Origin: Corynebacterium kroppenstedtii
Lineage (GTDB): Bacteria > Actinomycetota > Actinomycetes > Mycobacteriales > Mycobacteriaceae
Assembly: GCF_003243515.1 (NCBI RefSeq)
Contig: NZ_QFRA01000035.1
Span: 1-17,656, forward strand
DNA length: 17,656 nucleotides
Reading direction: 5' to 3'
Shown: positions 1 to 6,965 of the stretch, piece after piece
How the letters are laid out: each line of letters begins with the position of its first letter
Numbering within the stretch: position 1 is the stretch's first letter
The notes under the pieces: generated by a model
Database searches by the model: none
What the model was told of the DNA's origin: nothing
What the model saw: only the letters and a program-made list of their open reading frames with translations
Program-made: the position numbers and the translations under genes

Positions 1-234
1 AGAGGCAGCGGGTGCCAGGATCCCCACAAAGATCATGGCGCCGCCGATCATTTCGACGAATGAGACCAGAGCAGCGATGAGCTCTGGCTGAGGGATCCCT
101 AGCTGATCAAATTGTCCCCCGGTTGCGGATAAGCCAGTCATCATCGCTTTATCCCAGCCGTGGGCAATGAAGATCAAACCGACGACAATGCGCAGCAAGA
201 GAAGTGCCGCGTCACGAACCTCCGGTTTATTCAT
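1..234 (-). CDS. DoxX family membrane protein, partial (C-terminus outside window)
   Basis: The first 78 residues of a small membrane protein read leftwards and run off the window edge. The protein begins MNKPEVRDAALLLLRIVVGL and then has the HGW-x-K motif after the first membrane helix, which is typical of DoxX. A second helix (about residues 49-78) is cut. It aligns with the protein encoded just upstream at 326-826 (RDA..LFRLVLGF..MHGW), so the two are tandem paralogues separated by about 90 bases and probably co-transcribed. DoxX proteins are four-helix membrane proteins, often linked to redox or thiol stress; the exact role here is unknown. An in-frame ATG 14 codons upstream (base 276) is possible, but ATG 234 matches the N-terminal length of the paralogue. 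Confidence 0.8.
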   Translation of the reverse strand, partial: MNKPEVRDAALLLLRIVVGLIFIAHGWDKAMMTGLSATGGQFDQLGIPQPELIAALVSFVEMIGGAMIFVGILAPAAS

Positions 235-286
235 AGATACGACCGTACCCGAGCTGGACCCGTAGCCGGAAAACATAGGTTTCCGC

Positions 287-323
287 GCATCGGGGTGATG
301 AGCATCGGGGGATAATGACCCCG
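287..323. repeat. Short direct repeat plus inverted repeat between the two DoxX genes
   Basis: The 9-mer GCATCGGGG occurs at 287-295 and again at 302-310. The second copy supplies the left arm of a hairpin, CGGGG (306-310) / CCCCG (319-323), with an 8-base loop. It lies just after the stop codon of the upstream DoxX gene. It could be a processing or attenuation hairpin, but there is no T-run in the direction of transcription, so it is not a convincing terminator. Confidence 0.4.
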
Positions 324-325
324 TT

Positions 326-826
326 TTATGCGACGGTGAGTTCTACGCCATCACGGGGCTGAGCGATCTCGCTGGAAACAGGTGCCGCGGGTGAGTCGGA
401 GGAATTCTTCTTCCTCCCAAAGAGGAGCTTATCGACGCTGACCGCGCCGGGACCGGTCAAGAGGAGGAGAAGTGCACATGCGCCCAAGACGAGGACATAT
501 TCGAAGCCGCCATCGCTGCTCCACAAGCCGGCGTCCTTGTGCACGAACCAGAACGCTCCTGCCATATTAATCACGAGGACAAGGCTGCTGAGGCGGGTAA
601 GAAGACCCAGGATGAGAAGAACACCGGTGATCAGTTCGCCCCAGCTTGCCAGGGTTGCTGCGATATCCGTGGCCGGGATGTTCATAGCTGCGAAGGAGTC
701 GCGGGTGCTTCCCCAACCCTTTGTGACGTCGTTTTGCCAGCCGTGCATGACAAAAAGAAAACCAAGGACGAGACGGAAGATGAAAAGGCCTGCGTCGCGG
801 AAGAAAGGATCCAGTTTTGTTGACAT
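326..826 (-). CDS. DoxX family membrane protein
   Basis: A protein of 166 residues starting MSTKLDPFFRDAGLFIFRLV. The DoxX hallmarks are the first helix followed by MHGW, a GxLLILGLLTRLSS segment, and four hydrophobic stretches (about residues 10-30, 60-80, 85-105 and 110-130). The last 30 residues are polar and Ser/Pro-rich and are probably a cytoplasmic tail. The start at 826 is preferred over an in-frame ATG at 877 because a TATAAT box ends four bases before it, which would make a leaderless mRNA, and because the 17 extra residues are not DoxX-like. The family includes quinone- or thiol-linked subunits; a specific function cannot be given. It is probably the first gene of a two-gene operon with the partial paralogue downstream. 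Confidence 0.85.
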   Translation of the reverse strand: MSTKLDPFFRDAGLFIFRLVLGFLFVMHGWQNDVTKGWGSTRDSFAAMNIPATDIAATLASWGELITGVLLILGLLTRLSSLVLVINMAGAFWFVHKDAGLWSSDGGFEYVLVLGACALLLLLTGPGAVSVDKLLFGRKKNSSDSPAAPVSSEIAQPRDGVELTVA

Positions 827-830
827 ATCA

Positions 831-858
831 ATTATATTAGCAAAAATAGCCAAGTCAC
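831..858 (-). promoter_or_regulatory. Promoter of the doxX pair, probably leaderless
   Basis: On the minus strand the -10 hexamer TATAAT is at 836-831 and a -35-like GTGACT is at 858-853, with a 16-base spacer. The -10 box ends four bases before ATG 826, so transcription would start at or very near the initiation codon. No Shine-Dalgarno sequence is present. Leaderless mRNAs are common in actinobacteria. Confidence 0.6.
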
Positions 859-925
859 ATAGATTGCAGAATTTCATTATGGGTAGGCAAACTCAAGATC
901 ATTACGTAGCTTTCGTTAGACCACC

Positions 926-931
926 TATAAT
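926..931 (+). promoter_or_regulatory. -10 box of the lplA pseudogene, probably leaderless
   Basis: A perfect TATAAT lies seven bases before ATG 939, so transcription would begin at the start codon or within a base or two of it. No ribosome binding site precedes the ATG. The -35 region is weak (TTACGT at 902-907, 18-base spacer). With the doxX promoter it makes a compact divergent control region of 112 bases. Confidence 0.5.
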
Positions 932-938
932 CGGGCGC

Positions 939-2009
939 ATGTCAACAGATACTCAGCCTTCGTCGGCACGGCCTATTCACTTTGAGCTCAAGGCGCTGGC
1001 GGGAAACTCATTGTTATTGACACCACCGTCGAAAACGACACCATCCCCTCATTACGGCTCTCCGGTGACTTCTTCCTCAAGCCCGATGAAGCCTATGACG
1101 AAATTGCCCCAGCATTGGTAGGAACAAAAACCTCCGCGTCCACTGAGGCACTTGAATCACGACTTAATTCCGCATTAGCGCATTTCGACAATCTCGATCT
1201 CGAGGGATTAACCATCCACAATATTGCCGTCACCGTGAAACGAGCGGACTCGGGCGGCAAAGATTTCACCGATTACGAGTGGGAAATCCTTCGCCCCGGT
1301 GTGCTCCCCACCCTGGCCAACGTCGCCCTTGATGAACTGCTCTTAAACCAGGTCGCCGATGGACGCCGCGGCCCCACCCTTCGTTCCTGAGAACGGGGAC
1401 GATAAAGCCGTCGTTTTTGGTTCTTACCAATCGTATTCAAATGAATTAAACCAAGAAGGAATCGACAAATACGGAATTACTCCCGTGCGTCGAATCTCTG
1501 GCGGCGGCGCCATGTTTATGGAGGGCGGAAACTGCATTACCTATCCGCTCTACACACCCATCGACCTCGTCCAGGGCTATTCGTACGTCGCATCCTACGA
1601 ATACCTCGACCAGTGGGTATTAGCAGCGTTAGCCAAGCACGGCGTCAACGCCTGGTATGTCCCCATTAACGACATCACCTCCGACGGTGGAAAAATCGGC
1701 GGAGCTGCTCAAAAGCGACGCCGCGGAGCAATCCTGCATCACACCACGATGAACTACAACATCGACGCCGACAAGATGATGGACGTCCTCCGTATCAGGA
1801 AGGTCAAGGTGTCGTCGAAGGGGTTAGCGTCGGCAAATAAGAGAGTTGATCCTTTGCGACGGCAAACCGGTGTCCCCCGCGAGACCATCATCGACACCAT
1901 GGCTCAGGAGTTCATGACGCGGTATGGCGCGAAACCCGCGTCGCTGACGGACGCGGATATCAAGGAAGCGGAGGAACTGGTCAGCACGAAATTCGGTAAT
2001 GCCGCATGA
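939..2009 (+). pseudogene. lplA: Lipoate-protein ligase A, broken by two frameshifts and a stop
   Basis: Three reading-frame pieces make up a LplA-like protein of about 356 residues. Piece 1 (939 to about 996) encodes the N-terminus. One base is then missing in what should read Ala-Pro-Gly-Gly-Lys, and the frame moves. Piece 2 (998-1390) carries GGKLIVIDTTVEND, SGDFFLKPDEAYDEI and the start of the ligase domain (LANVALDELLLNQVADGRRG), then meets TGA at 1388 where a Trp codon (FWEW) is expected. One extra base near 1397 moves the frame again. Piece 3 (1398-2009) carries GSYQSYSNE, RRISGGGAMFMEGGNCITYP (lipoate/AMP binding), KIGGAAQKRR with the conserved Lys, and SANKRVDPLRRQTG. LplA attaches scavenged lipoate to 2-oxoacid dehydrogenase and glycine-cleavage proteins. 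As read, no active ligase can be made, so lipoate would have to come from synthesis elsewhere in the genome. The Trp-to-stop change argues against simple indel sequencing error. Confidence 0.88.
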
Positions 2010-2041
2010 ACGAAGAGGATTCCCTGACGGGTGAGCGCAAA

Positions 2042-3433
2042 CTAATCATTCCGGCGAACATGCTGACTAATCTGCTTTTGGCGCAGTGGATCGACAATTA
2101 CTACTGCGACCACTGACAAAACCAAACTCATCACGAAAGCTGCGATAAGCCATGTTAATTGCGGCCCAACTGAGAGATTCTCGACAAACCGCCCATACGA
2201 AGTCCAACCCAAATACAGACCGAAGAGGAACGTGAAACCACTGGTCAGGAGAAGCGGATAAAAGGTCTGTTTAATCGCCACCCTCCTATGCAGTGACAGC
2301 GGAACGCCTATGAAATCGAGTGCGCGGGTGAGCTCCGCTTCTTCAAAAACGGTGGATGCCTGGTTCAGCATGGTTCCGCTGATCGAAACGAGTAAGCCGA
2401 CACCATAGGTAACGACAGCTCCGGTCACCGTGTCCCGGGTGATCGTGGGATCCCCCAGGTTTTCCCCGGGATCTCTCGGAATGACTGCCACGTACCCCAA
2501 CAGGAGCGCGAGGAAACTGAGAGCATTCGTCCGCTTCCATGCGGTACGTCCGTCGGTCATCACCCGGCGCGTCGCCAAAAAATTGAGCTTTCCGGGAAGC
2601 ACGCTTGAGATCCGGGAGACGAGCTGGATAAGCCAGGGAGCCACGAGGTTGATACTGAGCACGAAGACACACAAGATCACGGCGACGATAACCAGTGCCC
2701 AACCTAAATTGTTGTAATCAGTCTTGTTAAGAGATAGAACGGCGCGAGCAATCACAATGATCGCGACAAAAATGATGAGCCGCCAGAATTTGAGTGCTGT
2801 GGGAATGTCCCGCTTCGAGACTCCCAGTGGCGACACCATGACGCGCTTGAGGCCGACGACTGCAGCGACCGCCGCCAGGACAAGAATAATTGCCCACAGC
2901 GCCGGGTAGCCCCACCACGGTAAGAGAATTTCCCACAGACCGATGCGGGTGTTTTGGAAACTAACTAGCGACCATGCTGGTGCCGAAACCACATAAAGCA
3001 CCGTTCCGAGCACCAAACCGGCGAATGCTAGCGCACTGGTTTCTACCAAGGTGAGCCGGGTGATGTCTCGGTTGGATAGCCCCAGCAACCTCAGTGTTGC
3101 TAAGCGCCTCTCGCGGCCGGAAGCCCCTAACACCGCTGATTGCGCCACCAGAGACATCATCGCGGGAACAACAAACACACAGGCGATAGCAGCAAGCCCA
3201 ACATAGGTTTGCCGTAACTCATCGCTCATCTCGTGGAGCGATGCCACCGAAGGGTGGCGATAACGTTCGTAGAACATCCACGTCCCGCCGGCAACGGTCA
3301 AAGCCATCCACGTGCTCACGGTGAAGGCAAAAACCGCTAACGCCGAGAGCCACTTATTTCCTATCCCCGCCCTATGGGACGCCTTTTGCAGTTGAACACC
3401 CAAATGGGAAAGCGTCGACAAGGAAACAGTCAT
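2042..3433 (-). CDS. ABC transporter permease, FtsX/MacB-like
   Basis: A 463-residue integral membrane protein with about eight to ten helices. It has two FtsX-type units. The first is around residues 78-200, with the cytoplasmic coupling stretch RERRLATLRLLGLSNRDI. The second is around 340-450, with EEAELTRALDFIGVPLSLHRR followed by a helix. The first helix is near residues 28-50 and is followed by an extracytoplasmic stretch rich in aromatic residues (TWMFYERYRH). The start codon ATG 3433 directly abuts the stop of the ATPase gene (TAA-ATG), so the two are translationally coupled. Permeases of this kind export lipids, peptides or antibiotics, or act mechanically on the envelope. The substrate is unknown. 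HrtB of the corynebacterial haem exporter is a related idea but is smaller. Confidence 0.85.
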   Translation of the reverse strand: MTVSLSTLSHLGVQLQKASHRAGIGNKWLSALAVFAFTVSTWMALTVAGGTWMFYERYRHPSVASLHEMSDELRQTYVGLAAIACVFVVPAMMSLVAQSAVLGASGRERRLATLRLLGLSNRDITRLTLVETSALAFAGLVLGTVLYVVSAPAWSLVSFQNTRIGLWEILLPWWGYPALWAIILVLAAVAAVVGLKRVMVSPLGVSKRDIPTALKFWRLIIFVAIIVIARAVLSLNKTDYNNLGWALVIVAVILCVFVLSINLVAPWLIQLVSRISSVLPGKLNFLATRRVMTDGRTAWKRTNALSFLALLLGYVAVIPRDPGENLGDPTITRDTVTGAVVTYGVGLLVSISGTMLNQASTVFEEAELTRALDFIGVPLSLHRRVAIKQTFYPLLLTSGFTFLFGLYLGWTSYGRFVENLSVGPQLTWLIAAFVMSLVLSVVAVVIVDPLRQKQISQHVRRND

Positions 3434-4162
3434 TTAGCTCACCGCCCCGGGCAACATGCGATCGTCGTGAATGATACCATCGCGAATTTCAATCCGACGC
3501 TGGCACCAATTCGCGACACTTTGATCGTGAGTCACCATCACCAAGGTGGAGCCGGCCTGCTCGGTGATCGCGATCAGTTGCTGCATGACTTCGTGGCCGG
3601 TCGATTGGTCGAGAGCGCCCGTCGGCTCATCGGCAAAAATGATTGCCGGTTTAGCCGCGATAGCTCGAGCGATGGCGACGCGTTGAGCCTGGCCGCCGGA
3701 CATTTTTCCTGGTCTACGGTGGATCAGCTTCCCGAGCCCCAGGCGCTTCAACATGTCAGCGGCGTCGGCATAAGCTCGCTTACGAGACGTGCCCTGAAGA
3801 ATTGCCGGGAGAGCCACGTTTTCCTGGGCCGTGAGCTCGGGAAGGAGTTGCCCGTCTTGGAACACAAACCCGAATTCGCGCAGCCGGAGCGCTGACCCTT
3901 TCGCATCATTCAGCCGTGAGACGACGGTATCGCCGTACCGGATTTCACCGTCGTCCGGAACAAGCACGCCGGACATGCAATGCAAAAGAGTGGACTTGCC
4001 CGAACCCGACGGGCCCATGACCGCGACGGATTCGCCCTGGCGAATATCCAAGGAGATCCCCGTCAACACTGGGGTTGAGGCGAACGATTTCGTGATGTCG
4101 TGGACAACCAGCGAAGTCTGGGAATGACGTCGCTGGCTCTGTTGCGCGTTGTGATCTTTCAT
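3434..4162 (-). CDS. ABC transporter ATP-binding protein, LolD/MacB class
   Basis: A 242-residue nucleotide-binding protein with all hallmarks intact: Walker A GPSGSGKST (residues 50-58), Q-loop Gln at 102 (FVFQDGQLLPELTAQENVALP), signature MSGGQAQRVAIARA (154-167), Walker B IIFADEPTGALD (174-185) and switch His 212 (MVTHD). The FADEPTGALD form is typical of ATPases that serve FtsX-type permeases, and such a permease follows with no gap. The first about 17 residues (MKDHNAQQSQRRHSQTS) are polar and may be non-essential; the start has only a weak AGG upstream. It drives export together with the downstream permease and is probably controlled by the divergent two-component system. Confidence 0.92.
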   Translation of the reverse strand: MKDHNAQQSQRRHSQTSLVVHDITKSFASTPVLTGISLDIRQGESVAVMGPSGSGKSTLLHCMSGVLVPDDGEIRYGDTVVSRLNDAKGSALRLREFGFVFQDGQLLPELTAQENVALPAILQGTSRKRAYADAADMLKRLGLGKLIHRRPGKMSGGQAQRVAIARAIAAKPAIIFADEPTGALDQSTGHEVMQQLIAITEQAGSTLVMVTHDQSVANWCQRRIEIRDGIIHDDRMLPGAVS

Positions 4163-4219
4163 GGCACCTATTTCACAGTTTGCCCACCGAGTTCACCACA
4201 GCTCTAGCGCCCAAATCGT

Positions 4220-4237
4220 GGTAGACCTAGCACTACC
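4220..4237. promoter_or_regulatory. 18-bp dyad between the ABC and two-component operons, candidate response-regulator operator
   Basis: GGTAGACCTAGCACTACC is an imperfect palindrome: outer arms GGTAG/CTACC and a central CTAG match, giving 14 of 18 symmetric positions (GGTAG-nn-CTAG-nn-CTACC). It sits in the 131-base gap between the divergent ABC genes (start 4162) and kinase gene (start 4294). NarL/LuxR-type regulators bind such dyads as dimers, so the neighbouring response regulator is the natural candidate. This is inference from position and symmetry only. Confidence 0.5.
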
Positions 4238-4293
4238 CCCATCGCTGGTGGAGAGGGTGCGGCCACTACTCACGCGGGTTTTAAGTTTCTATC

Positions 4294-5133
4294 ATGGCAC
4301 ACATGGCATTATCAGCCTGGCAACGATTATCACACCACCTACGGCCCCGGAACCGGTCCGCTGATTCACGGTCGCATGAAAGTGTGGCAGCCGAGCGCAT
4401 CAATGAGTTGACGGCGTCGCGCCGGGCCATTGCCGATGCCTACGAGGTGGAGCGCCGTCGCATAGAAAATGACCTTCACGATGGGGCTCAGCAGTATTTT
4501 GTGGCTGCGTCTCTTAAGCTCGGGGAAGCCGAACTAGAGGCGGAGAATGGGAGCACAGAGCTACAACGTCTCCTCGAGGAGACGCGCTCGCACCTTGACG
4601 ATGGGCTTCATGCTCTCCGCAGAACGGTCCACGGTATTCACCCGCAAGTGCTGCGCGACCAGGGATTATATGCCGCGGTTCAGGAGATCGCCGAATCATA
4701 TGGATCGAATATCGCCGTTCATTGCCCGCATCCTCTCCCCGAGCTTCAGCCCAGTGTGCTGGCGTCGGCCTATTTCTTCTGCGCCGAGTGTCTGACCAAT
4801 GCTGCAAAATACGCTCCCGGCGCGTCGGTCACCGTCCTTTTGGTCTCTGACCAGGATTTACGGATTTCTATTGTCGACGAGGGGAACGGCGGGGCTCGCT
4901 TAGGCCCGGGATTATCCGGAATGCGTGAACGCTTGGCCGCCTTCGGAGGTTCCATGCAGCTGAACTCGCCGGTTGGTGGGCCGACGACGGTGATTGCGTC
5001 GATTCCTGTCATGCTCAACCGCGGACAGAGCGGATATCCCACGGCCGACTCCCCTAGTGCCGCGACCGCTTCTGCGACATCTGCTTCCGTGACGTCTGGT
5101 GGGAATGTGAACCAGGTTGGTGAGGAGTCATAA
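4294..5133 (+). CDS. NarL-family sensor histidine kinase, soluble short form
   Basis: A 279-residue kinase of the HisKA_3 class. The phospho-acceptor region reads ERRRIENDLHDGAQQYFV with His 62. The ATP-binding domain has an N-box (AECLTNAAKYAPG, residues 164-176), G1 box (IVDEGNGGA, 193-201) and G2 box (GPGLSGMRERLAAFGG, 204-219). There is no transmembrane segment and no recognisable sensor domain. The first about 35 residues are basic, followed by a predicted coiled stretch into the H-box. The C-terminal about 40 residues are Ala/Ser/Thr-rich and low in complexity. The signal is therefore likely sensed inside the cell or through a partner such as the adjacent ABC permease, as in Bce-type modules (inference). 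Its stop overlaps the ATG of the response regulator by one base (TAATG). The second Met (4303) is an equally possible start. Confidence 0.88.
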   Translation: MAHMALSAWQRLSHHLRPRNRSADSRSHESVAAERINELTASRRAIADAYEVERRRIENDLHDGAQQYFVAASLKLGEAELEAENGSTELQRLLEETRSHLDDGLHALRRTVHGIHPQVLRDQGLYAAVQEIAESYGSNIAVHCPHPLPELQPSVLASAYFFCAECLTNAAKYAPGASVTVLLVSDQDLRISIVDEGNGGARLGPGLSGMRERLAAFGGSMQLNSPVGGPTTVIASIPVMLNRGQSGYPTADSPSAATASATSASVTSGGNVNQVGEES

Positions 5134-5807
5134 TGAAAATTGTCATCGCCGACGATTCCGCCTTATTGCGCGAAGGCGTCGCAGGGTTAGTTGAAAAACG
5201 CGGATATGAGGTCATTGCCAAGCCGATGACTGCCACGGAATTACTCGACGCCGTAACAAGCCTCGGAGACGATCACGCTTTACCTGATCTCCTCATTACC
5301 GACGTGCGTATGCCTCCTGACATGCGCGAAGATGGCCTACGGGCTGCCCTTCAGTTGCGCGAGCGATTTCCGTCGTTAAGCATCATGGTGCTCTCCCAAT
5401 ACGTGGCTCCCGCTTATGCTCGTGAACTCTTCACGCCTGGAACCTCCCACGGTGCGGGCACGGGCTACTTGCTGAAAGATCGGATCGGAAAAGTCAAAGA
5501 CTTCCTGGAGTCCATCACGATCGTCGCGCAGGGCGGAGTGGTCATTGATCCGGATGTTGCGACAGCGTTGATGAAATCCGGCAGATCAGGTTTGCGGCTG
5601 CTCACTGCGCGCGAACGTGAAGTGATGGAACTCATGGCGCGCGGGAAATCTAATGCCGAAATAGCGCAGGACCTGTTCCTTTCTGGTGCTGCGGTGGCGA
5701 AACATGTGTCCAATATTTTCTTAAAGCTCAATCTTGAGCCGGGTGAAGATAACCGCCGAGTGCGGGCAATTTTGGAGTATTTAACGGAGACGACGGGGCT
5801 GATCTGA
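5133..5807 (+). CDS. LuxR/NarL-type response regulator
   Basis: A 224-residue regulator. The receiver domain has the acidic pair Asp7/Asp8, the phospho-acceptor Asp57 (LLITDVRMPPD) and conserved Lys115 (GYLLKD). A short linker leads to the LuxR-type helix-turn-helix at about 157-202 (LTAREREVMELMARGKSNAE followed by SGAAVAKHVSNIFLKLNL). The Asp-to-Lys spacing and output domain are those of NarL-family DNA-binding regulators. It is translationally coupled to the kinase upstream through a one-base overlap. The likely targets are its own operon and the divergent ABC transporter through the dyad at 4220-4237. The genes after it (fepB, fes) have their own promoter and are probably not part of this operon. 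Confidence 0.93.
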   Translation: MKIVIADDSALLREGVAGLVEKRGYEVIAKPMTATELLDAVTSLGDDHALPDLLITDVRMPPDMREDGLRAALQLRERFPSLSIMVLSQYVAPAYARELFTPGTSHGAGTGYLLKDRIGKVKDFLESITIVAQGGVVIDPDVATALMKSGRSGLRLLTAREREVMELMARGKSNAEIAQDLFLSGAAVAKHVSNIFLKLNLEPGEDNRRVRAILEYLTETTGLI

Positions 5808-5823
5808 GGTTACCGTTACTTTT
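5805..5823. promoter_or_regulatory. Candidate DtxR iron-repressor box upstream of fepB
   Basis: TGAGGTTACCGTTACTTTT matches the 19-base DtxR/IdeR consensus TWAGGTWAGSCTWACCTWA at 14 positions by hand alignment. It starts on the stop codon of the response regulator gene and overlaps the putative -35 of fepB, where binding of the iron-loaded repressor would block transcription. The downstream gene being an iron-siderophore binding protein makes this reading more likely. It is not a perfect site. Confidence 0.45.
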
Positions 5824-5839
5824 GTGCGTCCAGTAGTAT
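5810..5839 (+). promoter_or_regulatory. Putative fepB promoter
   Basis: A -10-like TAGTAT is at 5834-5839 and a weak -35 TTACCG at 5810-5815, with an 18-base spacer. This predicts a start site near 5846 and a leader of about 36 bases that contains the strong ribosome binding site. It overlaps the candidate DtxR box. Confidence 0.4.
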
Positions 5840-5881
5840 GGGGACCCTCATTTGTTTGTTTCTCTAGAAGGAGTCGCCTTC

Positions 5882-6946
5882 GTGTCCCGTTTCAGGTCTC
5901 CCCATCGCTTGCGCTCAGTGCGGGCGGTTTTGGCGTCAACAGTCGCCGTATCACTCATCATGGGTACAGCCGCATGCTCGCGCAATGAGGATTCAACCCA
6001 ATCGTCATCGGATACGGCCTCTTCTTCAGCTTCTCAATCAGGTCAGAGCTCATCCGCACAGGCCAACGAAACGTGGCCCCGCACTGTGGCCACCGATCAC
6101 GGAGAAGTCACAATCCCGGCCAAGCCGAAAAAGGTCGTCTCTGCTGCGGTGACGCTGACTGGTTCCTTGCTTGCCATTGGTGCACCGGTCGTAGCGTCAG
6201 CAGGCGGACAAAAGGGCACACCTCTCACAGATGACAACGGTTTCTTCACTCAGTGGTCCCAGGTTGCGGACAAGGAGCATGTGAAGGTCCTGGACCTCAA
6301 CCCGTCGGCAGAATCCATTCTTGCTGAAAAACCTGACTTGGTCGTGATGTCCTCGACTGGTCAGGACGCCACGCCTGACCTGTATGAACAGATTTCAGAG
6401 GCTGTCCCCACGGTGATGATCGACTACTCCGACAAGGACTGGCAGGATGTCGCCACGATGCTCGGGAAGGTGACTGGCCTAGAGAAGAAAACCTCTAACG
6501 TCATCAAGAAGTTTGATGACACCGTGGCTAAAGCTCGTGACGAGATCAAGAAGCCTCCGCAACCGGTCACGCCGTTGGTCTACACCCCCCAGAACAAGTC
6601 GGCACGTGTGTGGACAAAAGAGTCTGCACAGGGCAAGCTGCTCACCAAGCTAGGCTTCACCCTTGCCGACGTTCCAGAAAGCGCACGCGGAGCAAATTCG
6701 ATGGGCCCTCGGTCTGACGTTTATATTGTCTCCGCTGAGAATCTACCGACGGCGGCTACCGGGAAGACGGCATTCCTCTTCGCAGCGGATGATAAAGCCG
6801 TGGATGCATATAAGAGCAATCCGGTTCTGGCTGACACCCCCGCCGTGAAGAACAAGTCCGTGTATTCCATGGGCACTGACACGTTCCGGATGGATTACTA
6901 CAGCTCACTGGCCATGATTGACCGTTTAGAGGACCTGTTCGGTTAA
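5882..6946 (+). CDS. fepB: Ferric-enterobactin-type siderophore binding lipoprotein (FepB)
   Basis: A 354-residue lipoprotein read from GTG 5882. The start is set by the strong ribosome binding site AGAAGGAG (5866-5873), eight bases upstream; a TTG ten codons earlier is not needed. Residues 1-31 are a signal peptide with a basic N-terminus and a lipobox ending in Cys32 (IMGTAAC). A Ser/Gln-rich linker follows to about residue 62. The rest is a class III (helical-bridge) binding protein that follows E. coli FepB as I know it: VTLTGSLLAIGAPVVAS, a DDNGFFTQWSQVA stretch, PSAESILAEKPDLVVMSSTG, QPVTPLVYTPQNKSARVWT, then FLFAADDKAVDAYKSNP and a DTFRMDYYSS ending. It would capture a ferric catecholate siderophore at the outer face of the membrane. 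The fes-type gene follows 19 bases later. No permease or ATPase partner is present in the window. The similarity to a proteobacterial protein suggests an unusual origin or an ancient shared catecholate system. Confidence 0.9.
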   Translation: MSRFRSPHRLRSVRAVLASTVAVSLIMGTAACSRNEDSTQSSSDTASSSASQSGQSSSAQANETWPRTVATDHGEVTIPAKPKKVVSAAVTLTGSLLAIGAPVVASAGGQKGTPLTDDNGFFTQWSQVADKEHVKVLDLNPSAESILAEKPDLVVMSSTGQDATPDLYEQISEAVPTVMIDYSDKDWQDVATMLGKVTGLEKKTSNVIKKFDDTVAKARDEIKKPPQPVTPLVYTPQNKSARVWTKESAQGKLLTKLGFTLADVPESARGANSMGPRSDVYIVSAENLPTAATGKTAFLFAADDKAVDAYKSNPVLADTPAVKNKSVYSMGTDTFRMDYYSSLAMIDRLEDLFG

Positions 6947-6965
6947 GACTCCCCCTCCCGCATCG

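Noticed and set aside
2007..2114. 35-residue frame starting ATGA on the lplA stop
   Set aside because: It runs antisense over the end of the permease gene and shows nothing beyond the overlap.
3374..3895. 173-residue plus-strand reading frame
   Set aside because: Antisense to the ABC ATPase with intact Walker motifs; no ribosome site or recognisable domain.
4161..4364. 67-residue plus-strand reading frame between the ABC and kinase genes
   Set aside because: No family features, no ribosome site, and it overlaps the kinase start in another frame; the region is better explained as a divergent control region.
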